A stretch of DNA of 64,000 nt, taken from positions 186,001 through 250,000 of the forward strand of contig NZ_JBHSHD010000005.1 in assembly GCF_042652785.1 (NCBI RefSeq). Reading direction: 5' to 3'. The DNA comes from Dokdonella_A ginsengisoli. Its GTDB lineage: Bacteria > Pseudomonadota > Gammaproteobacteria > Xanthomonadales > Rhodanobacteraceae. The position numbers and the translations under genes were made by a program. This document shows positions 55,106 to 63,446 of this stretch, piece by piece; the first letter of the stretch is position 1; each line of letters opens with the position of its first letter. The notes under the pieces are model-generated. The model was given only the letters and a program-made list of their open reading frames with translations, was not told where the DNA came from and did no database searches.

Positions 55106-56032
55106 ATGTCCAAGAGATCCGATCGCCCCTTGCGCATCGCCACGCGGCGCAGCGCGCTCGCGCTGTGGCAGGCCGAACACGTGGCGGCGCGCCTGCGCGC
55201 GCACCATCCGGGACTGCAGGTCGAGCTGGTCGCCATGACCACGCGCGGCGACCAGATCACCGACCGGCCGCTGGCCGCCATCGGCGGCAAAGGGCTGTTC
55301 CTGAAGGAACTGGAGGTCGCGATGCTCGAGCAGCGCGCCGACCTCGCGGTGCATTCGTACAAGGACGTGCCGATGGAGCTGGAGCCGGGCTTCGCGATCG
55401 CCGCCGTGCTCGAACGCGCCGACGCGGCCGACGCCTTCATCAGCAACGATCATTCGCGTCTTGCGCAACTGCCGCACGGCGCGCGCGTGGGAACCTCGTC
55501 GCTGCGCCGGCAGGCGCAGCTGCGCGCGCTGCGGCCCGATCTGGAGCTGGTGGACCTGCGCGGCAACGTGAATTCGCGCCTGGCCAAGCTCGACGCCGGC
55601 GACTACGCGGCGATCGTGCTCGCCTGCGCCGGCATCGAGCGCCTCGGCTTCGGCTCACGCATGCGCGAGCGGCTCGCGCCGCCGCACTGGCTGCCGGCGG
55701 TGGCGCAGGGCGCGATCGCGGTCGAGTGCCGGCACGGCGATGCGGAAGTCGCCGAGCTGCTGCGGCCGCTCGACGACGAAAGCACGCACCGCTGCACCGC
55801 TGCCGAGCGTGCGATGAACCTGTGCCTGCACGGCAGCTGCACGGTGCCGGTCGCCGGCTACTGCGTGGAGACCGAGACCGGGCTGGCGCTGTGGGGGCTG
55901 GTCGGCGACGCCTCCGACGGGCGCCTGATCCGCGCCCAGGCGGAAGGCCCCGCCGGCGAGCCGCGCGTGCTGGGCGAGCGGGTCGCCGCCCTGCTGCGCG
56001 AGCAGGGCGCCGACGCGATGCTCGGACGCTGA
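55106..56032 (+). CDS. hemC: Porphobilinogen deaminase (hydroxymethylbilane synthase)
   Basis: Polymerises four porphobilinogens into hydroxymethylbilane for haem in the cytoplasm; 308 residues, normal length. It starts at the ATG at 55106 (MSKRSDRPLRIATRRSALAL). Visible are the catalytic Asp region LAVHSYKDVPMEL, GTSSLRRQAQL, and the cofactor-attaching Cys245 in LHGSCTVPVAGYC. It follows algR after 57 bp, but its own -10 element suggests a separate promoter. Confidence 0.96.
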   Translation: MSKRSDRPLRIATRRSALALWQAEHVAARLRAHHPGLQVELVAMTTRGDQITDRPLAAIGGKGLFLKELEVAMLEQRADLAVHSYKDVPMELEPGFAIAAVLERADAADAFISNDHSRLAQLPHGARVGTSSLRRQAQLRALRPDLELVDLRGNVNSRLAKLDAGDYAAIVLACAGIERLGFGSRMRERLAPPHWLPAVAQGAIAVECRHGDAEVAELLRPLDDESTHRCTAAERAMNLCLHGSCTVPVAGYCVETETGLALWGLVGDASDGRLIRAQAEGPAGEPRVLGERVAALLREQGADAMLGR

Positions 56033-56040
56033 CGCGCCCG

Positions 56041-56850
56041 TCAACTGCCGAAGTTGTAGACGAGGTTGGTCGTCATCAGCTGGTCGTTCTTCTTGATGCC
56101 CGGCGCGACCTCGGAGTTGTGGCGGATCTGGTAGCCCACCTTCAGCGCGAACGACTTGTTGATCGCGACCTGCAGGCCGGCGTCGTTCTGGATGAAGGTG
56201 TTGTCGCTGCCCGATTCGATCAGCAGCGTGTTCACGAACGAGGTCGTGTCGTTGAAGCTGTGCTTGTACGCGATCAGGCCGCGGCCGACGATCTCGCCTT
56301 CCGAATCGAAGCTGTGGCGCACCTCGCGGCCGTCGACGATTTCCGGGCCGAGCACGTCGACCGGCTTGTAGCGCTTGTAGCCGGGGCCGACTTCGAACGA
56401 CAGCTCGTCGCTCTGGTTCTTCAGCAGCGTGTAGCCGTAGCCGAGCGAGATGACCGCCTGGTAGTCGAACGGCGAGAAGTCGTCGTTCTCGTAGCGCAGC
56501 GCGCCGACGATGTAGCTGCGCTCGTCGAGCTTGTAGGCCGAGGACAGGCCGGTCTCGTAGCGGTTCGCGTTCAGCTCGTAGGCCTTGCGGAAGCCGATGT
56601 CGCCGTTGGCGTTGATGTACGGCGTCTTGACTTCACCCTTGGCGCGCAGCGCGGTCAGGTAGAAGTTGTGCTTCCAGTTCTCGTCTTCCTTGGCGAACTG
56701 CAGCTTGGCGTTGAGGTTCTCCGACTTCGCGTTGCCGCGCGCGGCGGCGAAGCCGACTTCGCCGGATCCGGACCAGCCGCCGTCCTCGGCAGCCATCGCG
56801 CCGAACGGCAGTGCGGCGAGCAGGGCGATCGGGAGCAGATGCTTCTTCAT
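56041..56850 (-). CDS. DUF481 outer-membrane protein
   Basis: A 269-residue exported protein with a signal peptide (MKKHLLPIALLAALPFGAMA|AED) behind GAGG. The rest alternates beta strands of the DUF481 type (salt-induced outer-membrane protein): WSGSGEVGFAAARGNAKSEN, YNEN-like turns, and a terminal strand LMTTNLVYNFGS ending in a Phe-Gly-Ser, close to the C-terminal aromatic signal of porin-like proteins. Function is unknown. It starts just below the soe terminator. Confidence 0.82.
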   Translation of the reverse strand: MKKHLLPIALLAALPFGAMAAEDGGWSGSGEVGFAAARGNAKSENLNAKLQFAKEDENWKHNFYLTALRAKGEVKTPYINANGDIGFRKAYELNANRYETGLSSAYKLDERSYIVGALRYENDDFSPFDYQAVISLGYGYTLLKNQSDELSFEVGPGYKRYKPVDVLGPEIVDGREVRHSFDSEGEIVGRGLIAYKHSFNDTTSFVNTLLIESGSDNTFIQNDAGLQVAINKSFALKVGYQIRHNSEVAPGIKKNDQLMTTNLVYNFGS

Positions 56851-56887
56851 GTTGCGTTCCTCGTGAGAAAAGGGCGGAAAAAACGAA

Positions 56888-56916
56888 GAAAAAAAAACCG
56901 CAAGAGGGCTTGCGGT
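56888..56916 (-). terminator. Rho-independent terminator of soeABC
   Basis: On the minus strand, ACCGCAAG, a 4-nt loop and CTTGCGGT form an 8-bp stem followed by eight or more T. It lies between the soeC stop (56991) and the DUF481 start (56850). Confidence 0.9.
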
Positions 56917-56990
56917 CGGGCGGCATGGTAAGCACGCGGGCTAAACCCCGCGTGAACTGCTTCGTAAACAAGCGTTGCGCCGTGACGCGG

Positions 56991-58040
56991 TCAGCGGCCG
57001 TAGTAGGCGATGACCGCGTGACGCGCCTGGGCGAAGAACAGCCAGCGTTCGACGAACAGGCCGGCCAGGCCGGCGACGAGCGCCGCCGCCGCGGGAAGCG
57101 CCGGCGCGGAAGGGAACAGCAGCCCGAGCGCGGCGAGCACGGCCGGCAGCACGAATGCGGCGACCAGCGCGATCGCACGCAGCTTGCGCGCGTGCTTGCG
57201 CGCCAGCACGAAGCCCATCTCGTGCGTGAGGTAGTTTTCCTCGGTGTGCGGCTGTTCGAACGAGCGCACCGTGCCGAGCGCTTCGAGGCCGGTCGCGTGA
57301 CCGGCGCTCGCCGGCGATTGCGCGTCGATCGATCGCCAGTAGCGGAGCTTGAGCCAGAAGCCGGCCACGGCGAGCACGATCGTGCCGAGCATCAGGACGC
57401 GCCGCTCGGTTGAAGTCGCTCCGGCGAGCGTGCCCGACGCCCACAGCAACAGCGTGCCGCCGTACAGGCCGAGCAGTAGATAGGCGGGAACGACGTGGCG
57501 ATCGTGCCAGGCGCGGATCGGCTTCAGGCTCGCGTAGATGTTGCCGGTGCAGAACACGGTCGCTGCGGAGCCGAGCGCGATCAGCACGCCCAGCAGCGGC
57601 AGCCACGTCGTGTCCCAGGCGCGTTCGTTCCACCCGTGCGGCTCGACGGTTCCGTACATGGGCGCGGTCCAGGCATGGTACGCGCAAGCCGCTTGCTGCA
57701 ATGCCACGATCGCGACGGGCACGAAGGTGAGCACGGCCGCGACGCCCTCGCGCGACAGCCAGGAGCTGCGCCATTGCGAAAGCGCGCGCCACGCGCGGGC
57801 GGGTCGGCCCAGGTGCCCGAGCGAGCAGAGCAGGCCGGCGACGACGAAGACGAGCGCGACGCCGAAGCCGACGAGGTCGAACAGTGCGAAGCGGCACAGC
57901 GGCAGCGTCACGCCGGCCTCGGCGGGAGTGGCAGGCCCGCAGAGCATTCCGATCGCAAGGCCCAGTCCGGTCAGGAACCACACGCCGTAGCCGATGCCCG
58001 ACAGCACGGTGAAGCAGAGGATCGAGAACGTCGGGCGCAT
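56991..58040 (-). CDS. soeC: DmsC/SoeC-like membrane anchor subunit
   Basis: A 349-residue inner-membrane protein with about eight hydrophobic helices, of the DmsC family (anchor of DMSO-reductase-type enzymes). It starts MRPTFSILCFTVLSGIGYGV, and FALFDLVGFGVALVFVVAGL plus the later helices fit a quinone-reactive anchor. It is 9 bp after soeB and last in the soeABC order, ending at the terminator. In Soe complexes this subunit passes electrons to quinone. Confidence 0.82.
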   Translation of the reverse strand: MRPTFSILCFTVLSGIGYGVWFLTGLGLAIGMLCGPATPAEAGVTLPLCRFALFDLVGFGVALVFVVAGLLCSLGHLGRPARAWRALSQWRSSWLSREGVAAVLTFVPVAIVALQQAACAYHAWTAPMYGTVEPHGWNERAWDTTWLPLLGVLIALGSAATVFCTGNIYASLKPIRAWHDRHVVPAYLLLGLYGGTLLLWASGTLAGATSTERRVLMLGTIVLAVAGFWLKLRYWRSIDAQSPASAGHATGLEALGTVRSFEQPHTEENYLTHEMGFVLARKHARKLRAIALVAAFVLPAVLAALGLLFPSAPALPAAAALVAGLAGLFVERWLFFAQARHAVIAYYGR

Positions 58041-58049
58041 CGACGTGCC

Positions 58050-58871
58050 TCAGCGCGACAGCACGCGGTCGAGCCAGCGCAGCACGCCGGGCAGCTGGTC
58101 GCGATCGAGCGTTTCCTCGCGCGCAACGGCCTGCGCGGCGCGTTCGTCGCGTCGCGGCCGCGGCGGCAGGTAGCGGTTGACCGGCGCGTAGCCGAACTCC
58201 GGCATCAGCGCGTAGCCGTCGCGCTCGGCGACGAGCCTGGACACCGGCGATTGCGCGTCGCCGAGATCGCCGAAATGCCGCGCGCGCGTCGGGCAGGCCA
58301 GCACGCAGGCCGGCTGGCGGTCGGCTTCCGCCAGCGTCTGGTTGTAGATGCGGTCGACGCACAGCGTGCACTTCTGCATCGTGCCCTTCTTCGCGCTGAT
58401 CTCGCGCGCGCCGTAGGGACAGGCCCAGGCGCACAGCTGGCAGCCGATGCACTTGTCCTCGTCGACCAGCACGATGCCGTCTTCGGCGCGCTTGTAGCTG
58501 GCTCCGGTCGGGCACACCGTCACGCAGGCCGGCGTCTCGCAGTGCAGGCACGAGCGCGGAAAGTGCACGGTGAGGCCGGAATCGGGTGGGGATTGGGGCT
58601 TGGGTGAAGCAGAGGATGCATTGGACCGGCAGGCTTTTCCGGATCCCGAATCTGCCATCCCCAATCCCGGCTCCACCGCATAGCTGTGCACGCGGTTGAA
58701 CCAGACGCCGTTCGGCTCGGCGCCGTAGGGATCGGCGTCGGGCAAGGGCCCGAAATCGCCGCCGTCGTTCCACTCCTTGCACGCCACCGCGCAGGCGTGG
58801 CAGCCGACGCAGGTGTCGAGGTCGATGACCAGGCCGAGCTTCCTCGGCGACGGTGGCGGCAGCGAGGTCAT
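58050..58871 (-). CDS. soeB: Four-cluster [4Fe-4S] subunit of the SoeABC complex, with an inserted repeat
   Basis: A 273-residue ferredoxin-type subunit starting at the ATG at 58871, which overlaps the soeA stop. Four cysteine groups are visible: CVGCHACAVAC (21-31), SCLHCETPACVTVC (107-120), CIGCQLCAWAC (141-151), and CTLC with CVLAC (168-193). It transfers electrons from the molybdenum site to the anchor. Residues about 68-99 are not typical of the family. They are encoded by a 99-bp GGGGATTGGGG-type palindrome inserted between VHSYAV and LTVHFPRSCLHC; the length is a multiple of three and contains no stop, so the gene stays intact. Confidence 0.85.
   Translation of the reverse strand: MTSLPPPSPRKLGLVIDLDTCVGCHACAVACKEWNDGGDFGPLPDADPYGAEPNGVWFNRVHSYAVEPGLGMADSGSGKACRSNASSASPKPQSPPDSGLTVHFPRSCLHCETPACVTVCPTGASYKRAEDGIVLVDEDKCIGCQLCAWACPYGAREISAKKGTMQKCTLCVDRIYNQTLAEADRQPACVLACPTRARHFGDLGDAQSPVSRLVAERDGYALMPEFGYAPVNRYLPPRPRRDERAAQAVAREETLDRDQLPGVLRWLDRVLSR
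58576..58674. repeat. GGGGATTGGGG-type element inserted in the soeB gene
   Basis: This 99-bp relative of 23983-24075 begins CCGGAATCGGG, has GGGGATTGGGG on one arm and CCCCAATCCCGGCTCC on the other. It encodes an in-frame linker rich in Pro, Ser, Ala and Gly. Confidence 0.85.
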
Positions 58872-61762
58872 GTGGCGTCCGTCTGCGCGACGGGTTTCAT
58901 CGGGCGCATTTCGATGCGGTGCCCGGCCTCGTGCGGAGCGGCGTCGCGCTCGATGCGTACGCGCAGATCGAACCACGCGGCCTGGCCGGTGACCGGGTCG
59001 GCGTTGGCGTAGCTGCCGTCGTCGAGCGCTTCGCCGATCAGGTGGTTGAGCAGGAAGCCGTCGCGGTTCTCCGGCGCGTTGCGGCCGAGCTTCCAGGCGC
59101 CCTTGCGCTTGCCGATCGCGTTCCAGGTCCACACCGTTCCGGGCGCGGTGCCGGCGTGATGCCTGGCCTGCACGCGGATGCGCCCGCGCGGAGCGACGAG
59201 CCAGATCCAGTCGCCGTCGCCGACGCCGTGCTCCTCCGCGGTGCGCGGATTGAGATACAGGTAGTTGCGCGCCGCGATCTGCCGCAGCCAGGCGTTCTGC
59301 GAACCCCAGGCGTGATACATGAACATCGGTCGCTGGGTGATCGCGGCCAGCGGAAAGGCCGACGAGTATCCGTCCCTGGAGCGCCCTTCCGCCGGCATTG
59401 CCTCGTGGGCCTCGCCCAGGCAGGCCGGGTTCGACCAGAACGGCAGCGGATCGAAATACCGCGCCACGCGCGCGCGATCCTTCGGTGGCGGCTGCGTCGC
59501 TCCGTGTCCCTGCGCGGCGAGCCGGAAGCGCTGCAGCGTCTCGTCGTAGAGCTCCAGCACGATCGGCGCATTGGAACCGACGAAGCCGAGCGATTTCGCC
59601 CAGTCCAGGTAGTCGCGGTTGGCCATCTTGTAGTAGCGCGCCGCGGCGGGGACTTCCTGATGCCAGTAGCAGCCGTGCTCGGCGTAGCGCTCGAGCTGCT
59701 GCGCATTCGGCAGGCCGACGCCGCTCTTGGAGCCGTCCGCGCCGCGCCAGCCGGCGAGCAGGCCGACGCCGGGCGCACGCTCGTGTTCGACGATGTACTG
59801 CGCGTAGCCGCGCGGATATTTCGCGGCGCCGCTTTCGTCGACCAGGCCCGGCAGGCGCAGGCGCGCGCCGAGATCGAGCAGCACGTCCTGGAACGGGCGT
59901 ACGTCGCGATCGGGCGCCACCACCGGCCGGCGGATTGCGTCGCTGGCGCCGTCGGCGTCGGAGATCGGCCGGTCGAGCAGGCTGATGCAGTCGTGGCGCT
60001 CGAGATAGGTCGTGTCCGGCAGCACCAGATCGGCGAAGGCCACGGTCTCCGAGTCGTAGGCGTCGACGTAGACGATGCGCGGGATCGCGTACTCGCCGCT
60101 AACGGGGTCGCGCGCGCAGAGCATCTGGCGCGTCGCGGTGGTGTTCATCGCCGAATTCCAGCCCATGTTCGCCATGAACAGGAACAGCGTGTCGATGCGG
60201 TACGGATCGCCGGCGACCGCGTTGGCGATCACGTTCTGCAGCATGCCGTGCGCGGCGAGCGGATGTTCCCAGGAATACGCCTTGTCGATGCGGCGCGGGC
60301 GGCCCTGGTCGTCGACCAGCAGGTCTTCCGGCGCGTGCACGTAGCCGAGCGGACCGGCGTCGAGCGCGCCGTTCGGCTTGCGCGTCTTGCCGGGCCGGTT
60401 CGGCGGCGGCGCCGACTTCGGGTACGGCGGCTGGTAGCGGAAGCTGCCCGGCGTGTCGATCGCGCCGAGCACCATCTGCAGCAGGTGCAGGGTGCGGCAG
60501 GTGTGGAAGCCGTTGGCGTGCGCGGAGATGCCGCGCATCGCGTGCATCGCGACGGGGCGGCCGGTCATGTGCGCGTGTTCGCGCCCGTGCGCGTCGGTCC
60601 ATCCCTGCTCGAGTTCGATGGCCTGCTCGAAGGCGACCTCGGCCAGCTCGCGCGCGAGGCGGCGGATCGTCTGCGCCGCCACGCCGCAGATCGGCGCGAC
60701 CGTATCCGGCGCGTACTCCTCGGTCATGAAGCGCTCGGCGAACAACTGGAACGACGGAGCCGCGCGGCGGCCGTCGGGCAGCACGCATTCGCCGACGACG
60801 AGCGGGGAGATGCCGGCGGCGTCGGCGCGCGCGAATTCCGCTTCGGCGGGTGTGGCGCCGGTTTCCCCGTGCACGCGCACCGCGCACAGCGGATGCCCGT
60901 CCGCGTCGCGCGCGAACAATCCGTCCTCGGCGCCGCCCGGATCGCGTATCACCAGGTAGTGCGCGTTCGTGTAGCGCACGAGGTAGTGGAGATCGACGCG
61001 GTCCGCGTGCAGCAGTTCGTGGATCAGCGCGCCGGCGAGCAGGCCGTCGGTGCCGGGATTGATCGGCACCCACTCGTCGGCGATCGCGCCGTAGCCGGTG
61101 CGTACCGGATTGATCGCGACGATCTTCGCGCCGCGCGCCTTGAGCCGGCCGAGGCCGAGCTTGATCGGGTTGGAATCGTGGTCTTCGGCCACGCCCCACA
61201 GCATCAGGTATTTCGTCAGCGCCCAGTCCGGCTCGCCGAATTCCCAGAAACTGCCGCCGAGCGTGTACATGCCGGCGGCGGCCATGTTGACCGAGCAGAA
61301 GCCGCCGTGCGCGGCGTAGTTCACCGTGCCGAACTGCTGCGCCCACCAGCCGGTCAGCGCCTGGCTCTGGTCGCGCCCGGTGAAGAAGGCGAGTTCGTCG
61401 GGATTGCGCGCGCGGATGTCGCCGAGCCACTTCGTCGCCAGCGCCAGCGCCTCGTCCCACTCGATCTCGCGGAACTCGCGCGCGCCGCGCTCGCCCACGC
61501 GCAGCAGCGGCTTGGACAGGCGCGCCGGCGAATAGTGCTGCTTGATGCCGGCCGAGCCTTTCGCGCAGATCACGCCGCGGTTGACCGGGTGCTGCGGATT
61601 GCCGTCGATGTAGCGCACGCGGCCGTCTTTCAGATGGACGCGGATGCCGCACCGGCACGCGCACATGTAGCACGTGGTCGTCTCGACCTTGTCGCCGGTG
61701 GGCAGGTTCAGATGCAGATGGGCGTGCGGCACGTCGGAAAGCGCGGCTGGCGAAGCCGTCAT
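58868..61762 (-). CDS. soeA: Molybdopterin oxidoreductase, SoeA-like sulfite dehydrogenase catalytic subunit
   Basis: A 964-residue molybdopterin enzyme starting at the ATG at 61762. A [4Fe-4S] site is formed by the N-terminal Cys cluster TCYMCACRCG (31-38) and Cys66 in GVICAKGSAG. AFFTGRDQSQALTGWWAQQF and AAHGGFCSVNMAAAGMYTLG (candidate Mo ligand Cys156) are characteristic of the SoeA group of quinone-linked sulfite dehydrogenases. There is no Tat signal, as expected for the cytoplasmic Soe complex. Adjacent SoeB- and DmsC-like subunits support the call. Sulfite oxidation is inferred; a related polysulfide or other sulfur-oxyanion reductase is the main alternative. Confidence 0.75.
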   Translation of the reverse strand: MTASPAALSDVPHAHLHLNLPTGDKVETTTCYMCACRCGIRVHLKDGRVRYIDGNPQHPVNRGVICAKGSAGIKQHYSPARLSKPLLRVGERGAREFREIEWDEALALATKWLGDIRARNPDELAFFTGRDQSQALTGWWAQQFGTVNYAAHGGFCSVNMAAAGMYTLGGSFWEFGEPDWALTKYLMLWGVAEDHDSNPIKLGLGRLKARGAKIVAINPVRTGYGAIADEWVPINPGTDGLLAGALIHELLHADRVDLHYLVRYTNAHYLVIRDPGGAEDGLFARDADGHPLCAVRVHGETGATPAEAEFARADAAGISPLVVGECVLPDGRRAAPSFQLFAERFMTEEYAPDTVAPICGVAAQTIRRLARELAEVAFEQAIELEQGWTDAHGREHAHMTGRPVAMHAMRGISAHANGFHTCRTLHLLQMVLGAIDTPGSFRYQPPYPKSAPPPNRPGKTRKPNGALDAGPLGYVHAPEDLLVDDQGRPRRIDKAYSWEHPLAAHGMLQNVIANAVAGDPYRIDTLFLFMANMGWNSAMNTTATRQMLCARDPVSGEYAIPRIVYVDAYDSETVAFADLVLPDTTYLERHDCISLLDRPISDADGASDAIRRPVVAPDRDVRPFQDVLLDLGARLRLPGLVDESGAAKYPRGYAQYIVEHERAPGVGLLAGWRGADGSKSGVGLPNAQQLERYAEHGCYWHQEVPAAARYYKMANRDYLDWAKSLGFVGSNAPIVLELYDETLQRFRLAAQGHGATQPPPKDRARVARYFDPLPFWSNPACLGEAHEAMPAEGRSRDGYSSAFPLAAITQRPMFMYHAWGSQNAWLRQIAARNYLYLNPRTAEEHGVGDGDWIWLVAPRGRIRVQARHHAGTAPGTVWTWNAIGKRKGAWKLGRNAPENRDGFLLNHLIGEALDDGSYANADPVTGQAAWFDLRVRIERDAAPHEAGHRIEMRPMKPVAQTDAT

Positions 61763-61789
61763 GGTAGCGGATGCGCCGGGGCGGCCGCC

Positions 61790-61795
61790 TACAAT
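61790..61795 (+). promoter_or_regulatory. Candidate -10 element directly before the methyladenine glycosylase gene
   Basis: TACAAT ends 6 bp before the ATG at 61802 in the 39-bp gap between this gene and soeA. It fits a leaderless transcript, as with hemC. Confidence 0.4.
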
Positions 61796-61801
61796 GGCGC
61801 G

Positions 61802-62398
61802 ATGCCCCGCCGTGCCGCGCCGCCGATCGCCGAACCCGATGTCCTGCCGCGGACGTTCTATGGGCGCGATCCGCGCGAGGTCGCGCCGGACCTGCTCAAC
61901 AAGATCCTGCTCGGCCCCGACGGCCGCGCCGGACGCATCGTCGAGACCGAGGCCTACTGCGGGGCGATCGACGCCGCGGCGCATTCGTTCCGCGGACGCA
62001 CCGCGCGCAACGCGACGATGTTCGGGCCGCCCGGCCACCTCTACGTCTACTTCACCTACGGCATGCACTGGTGCGCCAACGCCACCTGCGGCGACGGCAC
62101 GGCCGTGCTGCTACGCGCGCTCGAACCGCTGCGCGGCCTGGAGCGCATGCGCCTGGCGCGACCGCGGGCACGCAGCGACCGCGAACTGTGCAGCGGCCCG
62201 GCGCGGCTGTGCCAGGCGCTCGGCATCGACGGCGCCGACGACGGCGTCGACCTGCTGGACGGACGGCTGCGCATCGCCGACGACGGCACGCCGCCGCCGC
62301 GCGAGCCGGCGGTCGGTCCGCGCGTGGGCATCACGCGCGCCGTCGAGCTGCCGTGGCGCTGGTACGTGCCGGGCAATGCGCACGTGTCGCGGCCGTGA
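61802..62398 (+). CDS. mpg: DNA-3-methyladenine glycosylase (Mpg/AAG family)
   Basis: A 198-residue base-excision glycosylase that removes alkylated purines. It starts at the ATG at 61802 (MPRRAAPPIAEPDVLPRTFY). The AAG signature reads GRIVETEAYCGAIDAAAHSF (with the catalytic Glu in VETEAY), and ARNATMFGPPGHLYVYFTYG and VLLRALEPLRG are typical. It is divergent from soeA with only 39 bp between starts. Sequence length is normal. Confidence 0.92.
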   Translation: MPRRAAPPIAEPDVLPRTFYGRDPREVAPDLLNKILLGPDGRAGRIVETEAYCGAIDAAAHSFRGRTARNATMFGPPGHLYVYFTYGMHWCANATCGDGTAVLLRALEPLRGLERMRLARPRARSDRELCSGPARLCQALGIDGADDGVDLLDGRLRIADDGTPPPREPAVGPRVGITRAVELPWRWYVPGNAHVSRP

Positions 62399-62465
62399 GC
62401 GCTGCGGGCATGCCGCTGTGACACACTAGCCGGAGTCCTTCACGCGCGCCGCGCACGACATCGCC

Positions 62466-63446
62466 ATGGACCGCTACGAACGCATCCTGACCCTGCATCG
62501 CATCCTCAAGTCGGCGCGCTATCCGGTGCCGTTCGCGCGGCTCAAGGACGAGCTGGCCTGTTCGCGCGCCACGCTGTACCGCGACGTCGCCTTCCTGCGC
62601 GATGCGCTCGGCGCACCGATCGAAAGCGGCGGCGGCGAGGAAACGACCTTCCACTACGCCGCCGACGAAGCCGAGCGGTTCGAGCTGCCCGGCCTGTGGC
62701 TGACCAGCGAGGAGCTGGCCGCCCTGCTCGCGCTGAACGAGCTGCTGGTGCGCTCCGATCCCGGCGTGCTGGCCGGAGCGCTGGCGCCGTTCCGCGCGCG
62801 CATCGAACGCCTGCTGTCGGACCACTCCAGCGGGCGCGCCCTGCCGGTCGAGCGCATCCGCGTGCTCGCCAGCGGTTCGCGCAAGCTCGACCAGGCCGCG
62901 TTCCGCGGGGTCGCCAGCGCGCTGCTGAACCGCCAGCGGCTGAAGTTCCGCTATCGCGCGCGCTCGACCGATTCGCAGACCGAACGCACGGTGTCGCCGC
63001 AGCGCCTCGCGCACTACCGCGACAACTGGTACCTCGACGCCTGGGACCACAGCCGCGACGCGCTGCGCAGCTTCGCGCTCGACCGCATCCGCGATCCGCA
63101 ACCGGTCGACGAGCCGGCGCTGGACCGCGACACGGCCGAACTCGACGCGCACCTCGCCTCCAGCTACGGCATCTTCTCCGGCGCGCCGAAGGCGTGGGCG
63201 ACGATCCGCTTCTCCGAGCATGCCGCGCGCTGGGTCGCCGACGAGCACTGGCATTCGCAGCAGCAGGGCGCGCGTCTGCCGGACGGCCGCTACGAGCTGA
63301 AGCTGCCGTACTCCAATTCGCGCGAGCTGCTGATGGACGTGCTGAAGTACGGTCCGGACGCCGAGGTCGTCGCGCCGGTGTCCTTGCGCGAGGAAATGAA
63401 GATCCTGCTGCAGCTCGCGCTCGGCGCGTATCAGAACGCGCCATGA
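62466..63446 (+). CDS. WYL-domain transcriptional regulator
   Basis: A 326-residue regulator of the YafY type. The N-terminal helix-turn-helix (residues 1-60) is YERILTLHRILKSARYPVPF and CSRATLYRDVAFLRDAL. The WYL domain (about 140-240) has LKFRYRAR, PQRLAHYRDNWYLDAWDHSR (the W-Y-L tripeptide NWYLDAW) and LRSFALDRI. A WCX-type C-terminus follows. WYL regulators often sense nucleotides or DNA damage. It overlaps the phospholipase gene by 4 bp. Confidence 0.9.
   Translation: MDRYERILTLHRILKSARYPVPFARLKDELACSRATLYRDVAFLRDALGAPIESGGGEETTFHYAADEAERFELPGLWLTSEELAALLALNELLVRSDPGVLAGALAPFRARIERLLSDHSSGRALPVERIRVLASGSRKLDQAAFRGVASALLNRQRLKFRYRARSTDSQTERTVSPQRLAHYRDNWYLDAWDHSRDALRSFALDRIRDPQPVDEPALDRDTAELDAHLASSYGIFSGAPKAWATIRFSEHAARWVADEHWHSQQQGARLPDGRYELKLPYSNSRELLMDVLKYGPDAEVVAPVSLREEMKILLQLALGAYQNAP

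Noticed and set aside
58050..58871. soeB as a broken or frameshifted gene because of the unusual middle segment
   Set aside because: The inserted element is exactly 99 bp without stops, and the cysteine groups on both sides are in frame.
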